Below are positions 11,234 to 21,886 of a stretch of DNA of 43,807 bases, piece after piece (position 1 is the stretch's first letter; each line of letters begins with the position of its first letter). Below the pieces are notes generated by a model, which was given only the letters and a program-made list of their open reading frames with translations, made no database searches and had not been told where the DNA came from. Both the position numbers and the translations under genes were made by a program. Source of the DNA: Zygnema circumcarinatum (taxonomy: Eukaryota > Streptophyta > Zygnematophyceae > Zygnematales > Zygnemataceae); assembly GCA_037447605.1 (NCBI GenBank), contig CM074811.1:3559868-3603674 (forward strand). The letters run 5' to 3'.

Positions 11234-11939
11234 TCCCCTGCCCGAATCCTTAAAACCAATCAGCGCGCAGGGAATACCCTCCAAAAAATACCTTTCCCGA
11301 TTTCAAATGTCGGTTGTGAGGCGGCTTTTGGCCCTCCTGCCAGCTGGCGCCCTTCCCCGCCGCTGCCGCTGCGTACGGAATAATGACGTGGCACTCTCTG
11401 CCAGACGTTGGACGTACGATTACCGTACGAACCGTGTACGAACTGCGCGGATCGCGGGCATTCGGCCCTTGCGCGCTTTACGCCGCCAGGCGGCGCCACC
11501 CGGGCGGCAGAGAACGGACCGTACGGTACGGGCACATGTCGTTTGTGCACGCGCCGCAAAGTCGATGTTCAAAGGTGGGTTTGGGATGGGGAGGCGGTTG
11601 TGGAGTTGTGGAGCATGTTGCGAATGAAGGGGTACAATGTTGACCTGGTGTGCTTGGTAACATGGCACATGTACAATGTTAGATCTGGGTAGGGTTGGGA
11701 CGTTGATGGCTCGAGCGCTGGCAGATTATGCTATTTTAAGGCGAAGAAAAATAAATGATTGAGAACGTAAAGCTCGAATTGTTCAAGCTTTCTTTGACAT
11801 TGCAGTTCATCGTCTACCGCCCGCTCCTTGTGCCGCTGGAAACAATGAGTCCTGCACGTGCAGCATAGCGCCCTGGTCGGCTCCTTGAGCAGTCTTGGTG
11901 CTCACAGCTGCTCGCTTGACAAAGTGTCACAGGTCAGAC

Positions 11940-12150
11940 CATGGGATCGGCAACCATTGGGCAACCATTGTGTGTGTCTGCTTCCGCTTCCCTTGCTTTC
12001 GCTTCTGCCATATCATTGGTTATTGCTGTTCCCAGATAGATAGCAACGGTTGCACGTCCAATGGTTGCCAACCATTGGACGCGACCAATGATGAATCCAA
12101 TGGTTGGCAGACATTGCAATGGTTGGAACCATTGGCAATGGTTGATCCAT
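11940..12150. repeat. CCAAT/ATTGG palindrome cluster
   Basis: About ten copies of CCAATGGTTG or its reverse complement CAACCATTGG occur in 200 bp. One is a perfect 21-bp palindrome at 12058-12078 with 10-bp arms and a single central base. Each unit contains a CCAAT box, the NF-Y binding motif, so this could be regulatory for the V-ATPase G gene or simply a palindromic minisatellite. Confidence 0.55.
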
Positions 12151-12568
12151 AGGTCCGACCTGTGCAGGGTTTCCCATTCGCTGAAGTCATGCCCTACCGC
12201 ACTGTGCGCTGTGACTGTGGCAGTGGCGTAATTGTTGAACAACCAACGGAACTAGGAAGCGTGAAGCACAGGAAACGTAATTGTAGAAATATGTCTCGAA
12301 GGGGTGTTCACACGACAGCCCCGTTCGCCGCATCGAGAACAAGAACCGTTGTTGTCTGAAAACGCTGTTCACATGGGACTGGAGGGATCCGGTTTCTGCT
12401 GGAGGGCGCTCTTGGCAACCTCATCAGGCTGCTCTCCTTTGAGGGGGAGCTTTCTGTGGGAGTGTTAGGGTTGCTGATCGCGACGCTGCATCTGCGGAAC
12501 AGCAGAAAAAGAGGCTTTTGTTTGTTTATTTAAGATTTGTTTGTACTTCTGCGGGGTGATTTCTTACA

Positions 12569-14046
12569 ATGGCGGCTGCCGATGCAAAGCAAGGAGGCAT
12601 CAAACTTCTGCTCGCTGCTGAGCAGGAGGCGCAGAGGATTGTGGCGGATGCACGCGCTGGTATGTATGGATATGTATCTTTTTTCTGCACGACGGAGATA
12701 AGGAGTCACACGGATGTCAAGGGATCAGCATGATGGTTTGCGAGAGTGGGAACCTGGATTTCATGGTGCTGCTGCAGAGAGTCCTTTTGTAAGTTTTTTT
12801 TGGTTTCTTGTATTTATTTTGGAGATGCTTGGTAGTCAGAAGGACTGCTCGGAGGAGGAAATTGTGTCAAAATGCCTCGACTCGAGTTGTGAACGGATTC
12901 ACAACACGCTGCACTTGCTCGCGTATTGTCTGGCAATGTCTGCCAATATGTTTGTTCTTATCACGAGCATTGTTGTCAAGTGAAATTTTTTCTGATATTA
13001 GTGATCAGTCTCGTCGGATTTTAGAGCAAGCCTATCCTGTACCTGCTCTCTCATCCATGGGGTGAAATAGTGTGTTTGGAGAGAATTTCTGATTTGTACT
13101 CGATCCGCATCATCTGGAGAAACACGCATACTCTCCTGTGTCTTACGTTGATGTGATGATAATGATGATACACGTGAACTTTTCCCTTCTGTCATTGCAG
13201 CCAAGACAAACCGCCTGAGACAGGCCAAAGAAGAAGCACAACGTGAGGCTGCAGCATATCGTGCGCAGCGGGAGGAGGAATATCAGAAGAAGAAATTGGG
13301 AGTAAGAATGTTAAATACACCCCTGTCCTCGTGTTTTGGATTGTTAAACGTAACCAACAGGGCTTGTCAACCTTTGACATTTCCGAAGTCGTATAATTTG
13401 AAATCAGTACATGCATTCCTGCGAAATAAGTAGGAAACGTGAAATCCGAAAGTACTGTTCTCGTGAAAGATTCCGAATCGCAATGCCAATGCTTGACACG
13501 CGCTAATGCTATTTTTCCCAGCTTTCTGTTTGTTACTTGGAAACTTTTAGCCAACTCGTGAATTGCGTGTTCTGCAAAAGGTCATGTCGTTGATGGAGTC
13601 AAGTTCCTTCTTTTTCGCTCAAGGAGCAATTACTGGGGGTGCATGAAGATTGACCTAACTGGGTTTTCTGTGTTCAGCAATCTGGTGACTCTGATTCCAC
13701 TTTGAAGAGGCTTGAAGTCGAGACGGAGGAGAAGATTGACACTCTTGCGCAAGAAGCAAAGGCCGGGTCACAAGAGGTGATGGACAATCTTTCTCGTGCG
13801 TGTTTGTTCTGTATCTTCTCAGCTTGTTGATGTATTTAATGATCTTTTTGAGCTAGAGATGGTCGACGATGGTCGGAAATCAAGTGGGAAGTGAACTCGA
13901 CATCAGATATTTCACTTGACTGCCCTTGGTGATCGTCACTTTCGTTGCCTATTGGCATAGAGTGAGTAACTCATGTCGTTGTATCTGCACTTTCCCTGCA
14001 GGTTACATCGTTGCTTTTGAAATTTGCCACACACGTCAAGCTGTGA
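12569..14046 (+). CDS. VMA10: V-type proton ATPase subunit G
   Basis: Peripheral-stalk subunit that, with subunit E, links the V1 catalytic head to the membrane sector of the vacuolar/endomembrane proton pump. Exons: 12569-12659, 13201-13301, 13678-13776, 14002-14046, giving 111 residues, the usual plant length (about 110). The N-terminus GGIKLLLAAEQEAQRIVADA and the continuation AKTNRLRQAKEEAQREAAAY are diagnostic. The whole protein is a charged Ala/Glu/Lys-rich helix, as expected for a stalk. The last exon encodes VTSLLLKFATHVKL, matching the conserved C-terminus. This fixes the exon 3 donor at GAG|GTGATG; reading through it would give a wrong tail. The start ATG follows ACA and opens MAAADAKQGG. 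Confidence 0.93.
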
Positions 14047-14565
14047 GCTCTTCCAGTAGGGGAAGGATGCACACAAGATTTGACTTATTCCTCATCAACG
14101 ACAGATCCGTTTCTCCAATAGCAAACTGATCAAGTTTGACCTGAAGCATTGTGCACAACTTTCCTGTAGAATCGCGATGATTGAGAAGGTGTAGGAATCG
14201 CATTGTTATATATGATTGCTGGTGCAATATAGTCCATTCGCGAGTAGCTGGCTCAAGGCTTTGTGTCCGGCAAGATAACCCTTTTGATAAAAACCAGAGG
14301 GCAAGAACGTACAAAAGGACGCGAGGCCTTTCAGCAATGATGTGAGCAACACTCCTTGGCGATTGCTGCTCATTATTTCTAGACAATTTTTCTTAAAAAA
14401 AAAAAAACCGAATGATGGTGGCGCTTCATCTGGGTCACCGCTGTAGTGGACTAAACCGGGAAAGTAGGGTCATGCTAATAGCTAAACGTTGACCCGGAAA
14501 CATCTGACCTGAGAGAGAGAGAAAGGGAGGGGAGAGTTAAACTCGTAGTTTCCTTTTCCATGTCC
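14047..14565. other. Intergenic region between convergent genes
   Basis: 3' regions of V-ATPase G (plus) and SYF1 (minus). It has an A-run of about a dozen at 14395-14406 and a GAGA stretch at 14512-14530. No gene or structured RNA is seen. Confidence 0.5.
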
Positions 14566-17500
14566 TCACTGGCGCCGTTGTCTCTTTATCCGTTCCAAAG
14601 CCCCCAGGGGCTCCTCCCGCTCCCTCTCCTTCTCTTGGAGCTCGTTGGCTTTCCCGGCAAGCGCCCCATACACCGCATCAGGAACCTGCTTCTGGGCCAA
14701 CTCCATGTCCGGTTCCTCACCACCCTCTGCCTTTTCCACTCCCTCTCCCTCCTCGTCCTCCTCCAGCTCGATCTCTTCAGGGTTGGCAGCCACCGGAGCC
14801 TGTGCCTGTCCTTCCCGCCCTGCGCTCACAAACTGTGGCACCCTCTGCTGCGGAGCCGCAGCTGCCACTTGCCTTTCCAAGGCCGCCATGTCATCCTCCG
14901 GCATGCCCGGCCTCCCTGCCTCTCCCTCTCCCTCTCCCTCCCGTGCTCCGGCCCCGGGAGCGGGGCCGGGCTGCGCCGCCTTCTGCATGAGGTACTCCGG
15001 CAGGATAAAATGCATCTGCACACGTACACATCGAATCAGTTAAAGCACCATTGACTGTCGTTTCGTTCAGTTTTCATGAGCAGGTCAGACATTCTGCTCA
15101 TGGGAACGCAGCCTTGACTAAAGCCAAAACAGAAGAAGTAACCCTACCTCCTTTTCCATGCCTGCGCTTTTGCACACCATAGGGTAGCAAAAGCAGATGC
15201 TGAGGATTGATGCATGCATGCTCCTGCTTGATCCCTTGACAAGGAGAGAAACAAGGGCCGCAAAGAGGAACTGAGGCGCGCGGGAGAGGAGTGAGTGACC
15301 TGGCTGTAGCTGGCGGACACGCTGCGCTTGATTCGCAGCATTTCACGAAACGTGTCCTCGTTACCGTGAGCGATCTCAAACGCATTCCAAGTCTCCCAGA
15401 ACACGGCGTCAGAGCGGGGGTCTGCCAGCTGCGCTGCATAGGTGTAGATTCCGCGAGCGCGGTCGATCTCCCCCAGCTTGCGCTCCAACGCTGCGTACTT
15501 GAGGCACATGTTCTTCACGTCACCATCTGGAAGCCCGGATTCAATGGCTCTCTGAACCCCCTCCCCCAACACCCCACAATGATCAAGTCAGACACTTATC
15601 CCACCCTGCCAAACAATAGCTCTATCCCGTAGCGTACAACAATGTGGGAAAGTTCGCATTGAGCTATCCCGGAATATACTGAGTGATCAGAAGACAACCA
15701 CCATTTCACCAGAAGAAGGAGAAGCCGCAGATAGTCTAAAATGCTGTTCGTTTGCCACTTCACTTCTTATTGATGTGAAACGGCATGAATTCGCCCATTC
15801 ACACCATGCGCAGGCAGGAGGCAAAATGCAATGAATAGCCACTTCTGTGGTGGATGCTCCTGATCTATACAGCTCTAAACGGAAGAACTAAATCCCGACA
15901 ACCTCAACAAATGCTGAAGCTTGAATGCAAAAGGGGCAATCCTCACATCATAAATCTCACGAGTCCTTGAAATGCCAAAGAACTCCGCTGCACGGGCAAT
16001 GTAGATCTCAAACACGCTGAGCTTCTCGGCGTTTGGAACAGCCTTGGTCGCACGATCGTAGACAGCCATAGCATGCTTTGCTAAACCGTACTCCTCCTCC
16101 AGCTTCGCATATTGCAGGTACAATACCTTGCACTCGTCGGCTGGGGCCTAACATATTCCGACACAACCAAAAACAAAGAATTAACCAATCGAAGGCTTCC
16201 ACAACGTCCAATATACAGGTAAAGAAGGAAGGGGCCTTGCACAGTTACCGTATGCTCCCCAAGTGATACTGAGCTTGCACACTGAGCTTGCATTGCGTGC
16301 CCTTGCAGATGCTGAAGGAAGGGAGGAACACAATGCACAGAAAGAGATGCGGTGTATCTAAACCGAGGGATATAGGGATCATCAGTACCTGTTCCAAAGC
16401 CTGTTCAAACAGGTCTCTAGCTCGTTCCATCTTTCGTCCACCATATCTCTGAACAAATTTCGTGAGATAGGCTGTCCAAATATCCTTGACATGGGGGTAC
16501 TTGAAAATATGAACACCTCTCTCATAAGCTTTGAATGCATCCTCGAAGTAAGAACTTTCCTGCTCCCATGAACAACCCAATTGTTCAAATTAGCAAACAC
16601 TTTACAAAATCAATGGAACTCTGTGAGTCTAGAACGAGATGCCCCAAAACTTAGGCGGTACCTCTTCAGTTTACAAAGACTATGCAATGGAAAGCATTGC
16701 AGCAGCATATGTAACCGCTTGTATACGTGAAGGCAAGTGGCCAGATGCGTGACTGGAACTCTAGAACATTCAAATAGATCAGCAGACTAATGTGGAGGCG
16801 ATAGATTAATTTGAGATGATCAGCTCGTTCAACCAAACGCTTCTATTCACCTATTTCATTATTCTGGCAGACAATTGGAAGTGACTTGGGATAAATTACC
16901 TCCAGAAGAAGGGCGTAATTGATGATAATCTGAGGAGTGGCAATCTTGAGGTCCAAAATCCGCTCATAGAGGACTCTAGTCGTCTCAAGCGTCCCCAGAC
17001 TTTCCTCCAAGTCCACATAGAAAGACCAAAGCTTTAAGCTACGGTGCACACGCAGTTGCACTCTCTCGTCACCCTCCGACGCAGCTGCACAAATCAAGCT
17101 ATTTCACGTGAAATGCTGTTCAATTCACCAGGTGTGCTTTCAATAGGGTTGTCACAGAGCCAACGGCCTTTTGTCAACCGCGAAACGTCCTAATTCCGCA
17201 ATCCCCATGATGGCTGCCGATGCATCCCTGTTTTTGGTTCCACATCTTGACAGAAGAGGTTGTCCACAAAAAATGCCTGAGGAGGTTTCTTGTTTGAGGT
17301 CAAACTCCCTCACATGCTCAAGAACAATCGGGGATGAGGCAACTAGCTACCGCATTTAATGTGCGAAAAAAAAACCCGATGAATGCCCCTGGCACCTACA
17401 CGTGAGCAGCACCAAGTGTACTTTTCTAGCAGCCTAGTTTACAGACAGATAAGTTGCAGTTCTCACCTTTTCTCCGAACAGCTGCTGAAGGTTCTGCTGT

Positions 17501-19000
17501 GGCACGTTTCATGAGCTCCCGAGCACCTGCAAAATTTTTCCCACGCAATTCCATTTCTGCCCACTCACACCAAATAGCTGCTAGGTCATCGGCTGCCTTA
17601 TATTCGGCTTGAACTGCCTTCTCCATGATCAAGCGCGCATTTGGAAGGTCTCCATGTTCCTCGTAGAGCCGTGCAAACTTCACCCAAAGTGTATGCACCT
17701 TTCCAACTGCCTTATGCGGGTCAACTGTCTTCACCGCTTCAGTGTAAGTCAAAATCTGCTTTGCAGGATGAGAGGTGAAAAGCTTGGCACGTTTGTGCCA
17801 CTCATGAACATTATGCGGATTTTGCCGAAGTAGAACACTACTTACAAGTTCTGGTCGACGCTCTAAAAGCAAGTCAAGCCGTGCAATGCGCAGGTCCAAG
17901 TCATCTGAGTCATGCAGCCAGTCATGGCTGTCATCCTCATCCTCTTCCACAGACTTGTGACCGTTCAGCCCCTTGCTACTCAATGCGAGTTTTCGTCTCT
18001 CTTCTCTCCTCCGTTCTTCCTCCTCCAACATCTCTATTTTTGCTGCTAACATGCTCTCTTCAAATTGAGTGTAGGCGTCAAAAATCATGCTAAAGTCCCG
18101 CACAGTGATGACGCTCATCATTCCCTCCTCGTAAACATCGCGAGCGTTCTCAAAGAGACCTCGACGGATATAAAAATCTGCTAAGGACGTCCAAAGGCGT
18201 CCGACCTCGTCACTAAACTTCCTAAGGCCTCCTCTAATGATAGCATCCACTTTCAAACCCTTCACTTCCGTTGCATGTTTGGTCAGCAAGTCGCAAAGCT
18301 CTAACCACAGCTGGTGCTTGCTCTTCCCTTTGAAGGATGTAAACTCCTCGTCATTCAAAACCTGAGCTAGACGTTCAGCTGCCTCTTGCCACATCTCTGA
18401 CTTTATAAGAAAGTCGATGTACTCTTCTACTTGCGTTGGTTCCAACTTCAAATACCTCCTATACACACGCAAAGCAGTCTCCACCGGGACCTCCTCCTGC
18501 CTCACAAATTGCAAATAAAGCTCCCATATTCGATCGTGCTGCGTTGCTGGCAATGAACAAAGAGCACGATCAAAGCTTCGCCGCGTTCGAACTATCAACT
18601 TCTGGTCCATGAGAATTTGAAGATAGAGAAGCCATATCCGAGGCATTTTGTGCATAGTCACCAGTGCACGTTCAAATGTATTGCTGAGAGCTGCCCAAGC
18701 AGAATGCGTGATGCACAGGCCCCTCACTGCAGCCATTCGTTCTAGCAGGTATGCATGCCATAGCTTGTAACTTCCTGGAAGAGCGTGCAGACCACGCTCA
18801 TATATGAGATAACGCTTCTTTACAGGAGAGTCCCGCCGGGCGTGCAGGTAACGCCACCACAGCTTCAACGAGAAGGGGTTGCGGAGAATCTCTTCCTCGT
18901 AAAGGAGGTCTTCTTCCGAAGGCAGAAGCGATTCAGGAAGCGGAGCTGCTGGCGTGGTTGCTTCCGAGATGCCCATAATTGGAAGAGAGAGGAGAGCCAA
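14566..19000 (-). CDS. SYF1: Pre-mRNA splicing factor SYF1/XAB2 (HAT repeats)
   Basis: Scaffold subunit of the NineTeen/Prp19-associated complex that acts in spliceosome activation; the animal homologue XAB2 also works in transcription-coupled repair. Exons in coding order: 17467-19000, 16900-17084, 16389-16559, 15947-16147, 15300-15551, 14566-15015, giving 930 residues (Arabidopsis about 917). The start region LPSEEDLLYEEEILRNPFSL, then LWWRYLHAR and IYERGLHALPGSYKLWHAYL, is the classical N-terminal HAT region. HAT repeats of W..Y..FE type continue throughout (LWTSLADFYIRRGLFENARD, LWSFYVDLEESLG, IWTAYLTKFVQRYGG). The last exon opens MHFILPEYLMQ, the conserved end of the helical array, followed by an acidic, Gly/Glu-rich disordered tail. 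A second in-frame ATG at 18976 (MGIS) could be the true start. The unusually long first exon carries over half of the protein. Confidence 0.92.
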
Positions 19001-19381
19001 GACGGAGAGGAGAGCGAGAGAGAAAAAGAGAGAGAGGCACCACAGCAGGCCGCGAAGAGGGAGAGAGAGAGATAGGCGGAAAGAGGGAGAGGAAATACCG
19101 TGAGCATAGCCTGAAACTATTTACATTTCAAGCCTTTCAGCTCCATGTGCTTCCAAACGTTCGTGCGCAGTTGTGGTTCTGTTTGACGCTAAACTTCTGA
19201 ATGATCGACATAGAGCGAAAGTGCATATGTGCTTACGCACTGGAACTGGATGCAGCGAACGAAAAGGGCCTCGCCTGGTCCTTTGGCGGTTCTTGCTTCC
19301 TACGAGAGGGACGTGAGGGAGGGCAGGAGAAGGGCAGGGGCTGCAGGAAGGGGGGGGCTCGCCTCGCCTCGCCTCGCCGCA
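19001..19381. promoter_or_regulatory. Shared promoter region, SYF1 and uS15m
   Basis: The two genes are head to head with 381 bp between start codons. The left part (19005-19090) is GAGA-rich, forming the likely 5' UTR of SYF1. No TATA box is evident, which suits housekeeping promoters. Bidirectional use is inferred from arrangement only. Confidence 0.45.
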
Positions 19382-21563
19382 ATGGCGCTCGCAGGGAGAG
19401 GGGCGAGGCATGGCGCGCCTGCGCTCGCACACGCCGCACAGCTGCTCTCAGCTTTTCGCTCATCCTATGTAGGGGCTCGTCACTTGGCGAGTGCTGGCGG
19501 TCCAAGTGGGAGAACGGCATTTGGTGAGTACTGTTCCATCACTTTCCAGGGTCGTGACAAGCCATTCTAGCCTAAGAGAATTCTATTTTTAGGGTTTTAA
19601 ATTGTGTAATTGGCAGCTTGTGTAGTGCTCGATGGTAGCAAGTCAATGATTGTGGAGGTTTCTGCTTATTTCATCGAAGGCGTGCTTTTGTTTACATCTC
19701 AGTGTGTTCCATTTGCTGAATTATTCAAACATCATTACTTCCAAAGGTCTGAAGCCGACTCTTAAGTGCACACTATTGGGATTTGAACGAGTTGATCGAG
19801 TTTTCGTCCTTTCCACTTCAACTGAGATGCTTGTTTCGTTCATTTCTCTAAAGAAAGAGACGATGGAAAATTTCTTGCTTAATATGGAGCAAAAGGTCCA
19901 ACTATTATAGCAAATAGTATTCGGAATATTTCCTTTAAGATAGAGGTCATCTATCACTTGTGATAGATTTAGCTAGACTTTTGCAATATCTGCAAAAAAT
20001 GGAATTTGCAGTTGTCAAGTTCGTTCTCGGAACAGACTTGTTGCCATATTATAATTTTGTTTCGATTTCTTGTCCGCGCACATATTCAAGTCCACTTTAC
20101 TCCTCTTGAATTCTGCTGTATAATGTAATGCATGACATGGGGCACAGATCAAAAGGTTCCACCTCCCTTTTTTGGCCATCTGTTCCAGGACAGCAACGTA
20201 GAAGATGCAGATATACGCCAGCCCAAGGAGCATCTACTGGAAAGGGTAGGCCTCAAAACAGAGAACCGAATAGCTTGTGTTGCTAACGTTCATGTACGAA
20301 TTTCAAGCGACTTTTTCTGTCACTCCTAGAACTTTTACAAGATATGTTCCAATGTGTGCGTAACCCTAAGTGACTTTTTTTTTTTTGACAAAGAAATAGT
20401 TAGGTTAGTTAGTATGATCCATAATGGTGGCATCCAGGATGATGGGATAAGGGACAAGTGGGACCAAGGAGTACGGACTTGCAATTCAAACTAGAATAAT
20501 TATCCGGAAGAGAAGAAAAAACGTATTGATTACTCCTCTCACTATTTATCCATTTGCTTTGCAGTACAATGCTCCTGACGTCTTATCAACCATGGATCGC
20601 CATAAATTGCGTCTACACCAAACTCGTGACTCGTTTGGTCTCCACGAAGCTGATTGTGGCTCCTCCCAAGTGCAGGGTAAGTTCCTTTGCTGCCTTACAG
20701 ACTTTTGTGTCCTGTTCGCCTTGTAGTGAACTGTGGTCATTGTGACGCGGAGAACTTGCAAAACAGACCATAGTTTCTTGGCCAAGTTCGTTGCCTGCTT
20801 GTGTAACAGTAACGCAAGAGTGAAAATCAGGTTTTTGGAGGTCAGGATCTTAAACTCGAGTTAGTCGAGAGAATTCATAGTGTTGATCGCCAGACTCCTT
20901 TATTCAATGCATCGTGTCATTAAGGACGTGCGTTTCGAGCAGCGCTCATTCTCTGCAGCAGCAAACAACATCTCTTCCTAACACGGCAGTCCGTTTCCAT
21001 TCTGGGGGTTCATGAGTGCAGTGGCAATCTTGACGGAAAGGATAAAATATATGGGCCAGCATATGCAAGTGCACAAAAAGGTAAGGCGACTTTTAGAATA
21101 GTAATCGTCCTTTTGCTTTTGAAGTCTGAAATGTTCAGCAGGGACTGCTGATGAAATTGTTGCATGTTTGCCTTCATAGGTCTGCTTAATTTAAGAGGCT
21201 TCAACCTCTCTATAAACAGGGCTTGCTTCTTCTTAACATATGAGTCCTTTCCGGGAGATGTCATCCGATGTTTGCAGTTTGTTTGTTTGTTTGTCTCCCG
21301 TTTATGAGCTCTTGGAAACTACGTGGGCACAGAGCTGGCCAAATAAATTTTATGCTTTTGATTTTGATCTTTCATACGCCGTACATAAACCTGAGCCACT
21401 TGCGAGTGTGTGTGGGCAGGACTACCATTCTCGCAAGGGCCTTGAAGCCATGCTTGCAAAGCGCCGAAAGCTGCTCAAGTATCTCCGGCGGACTGACTGG
21501 GAGGGCTACTGCCACCTGATTGCTCGCCTCGGCCTTCGCGACAGAGTTGACAGCAGGGACTGA
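19382..21563 (+). CDS. Ribosomal protein uS15, probably mitochondrial
   Basis: Small-subunit ribosomal protein that binds 16S-type rRNA during assembly. Model: 19382-19523, 20211-20245, 20565-20676, 21022-21080, 21420-21563, giving 163 residues. The core is clear: HETD-like [32 protein letters not shown], then [19 protein letters not shown] and YLRRTDW, typical of bacterial-type uS15. The N-terminus ([20 protein letters not shown] and onward) is rich in Ala/Arg/Ser without acidic residues, which suggests a mitochondrial (less likely plastid) transit peptide. Exon 2 is the weak point: the acceptor at 20208-20210 keeps the frame, whereas the better-looking acceptor at 20188 would need an extra, unseen exon. 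Exon 1 could also be extended upstream in frame (ATG at 19229). Confidence 0.8.
19589..19597 (-). promoter_or_regulatory. Telo-box in uS15m intron 1
   Basis: TTAGGGTTT, the reverse complement of the plant telo-box AAACCCTAA, lies 66 bp into intron 1. Telo-boxes are known cis-elements of plant ribosomal-protein and translation genes. Whether this copy is functional is inference. Confidence 0.4.
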
Positions 21564-21886
21564 TTCTGATGAAGCAGTTTGCTTGTGAGGCGCATGTCTC
21601 GGGCGTTTGCTATATCACATCTGTAACCATGATTTTTCCTGGCCATCCTTTTCCACTTAAATGAATATATTTTAGTTTATCAATGGAAGTGGATGAAAGT
21701 AGTGACTTTGAAGATGGTTCACTTATTTGGTGTTGGGTGGATTCCGCTCCCACACAGAAAACGATTACCATGACCACAGCAAATCAACCCAAGCCCAGCC
21801 AGACCAGGCCCCTTTTCACGCTGTAAATTTTCAAAATCTCAGTATAACTCGAGCTCTTTGAATCCAAGCCAATGGAACACGAAGAT
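21564..21886. other. Intergenic region between convergent uS15m and eL24
   Basis: 323 bp containing both 3' UTRs. An AT-rich stretch, AATGAATATATTTTAG, lies at 21660-21675 and could serve polyadenylation of uS15m. Nothing else is seen. Confidence 0.45.

Larger units (their letters stand above)
10684..12568. other. Divergent intergenic region, DM13/b561 and V-ATPase G
   Basis: No supported protein gene; the open frames at 11300-11690 look like chance frames in GC-rich DNA. 10740-11040 is pyrimidine-rich (CCCTCTCT repeats) and probably the 5' UTR or promoter of the minus-strand gene. The centre holds a mirrored E2F/TGACGTCA element (11130-11233). 11340-11540 is rich in CGTACG motifs, and 11940-12150 is a CCAAT palindrome cluster. 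The V-ATPase G leader follows. Confidence 0.55.

Noticed and set aside
11307-11692. Several overlapping frames of about 60-105 codons on both strands
   Set aside because: GC-rich, Arg-rich on both strands and in several frames at once, with no domain; judged chance frames in a promoter region.
13776-13830. Read-through end of V-ATPase G (VMDNLSRACLFC...)
   Set aside because: A donor at GAG|GTGATG and the final exon at 14002 restore the conserved C-terminus.
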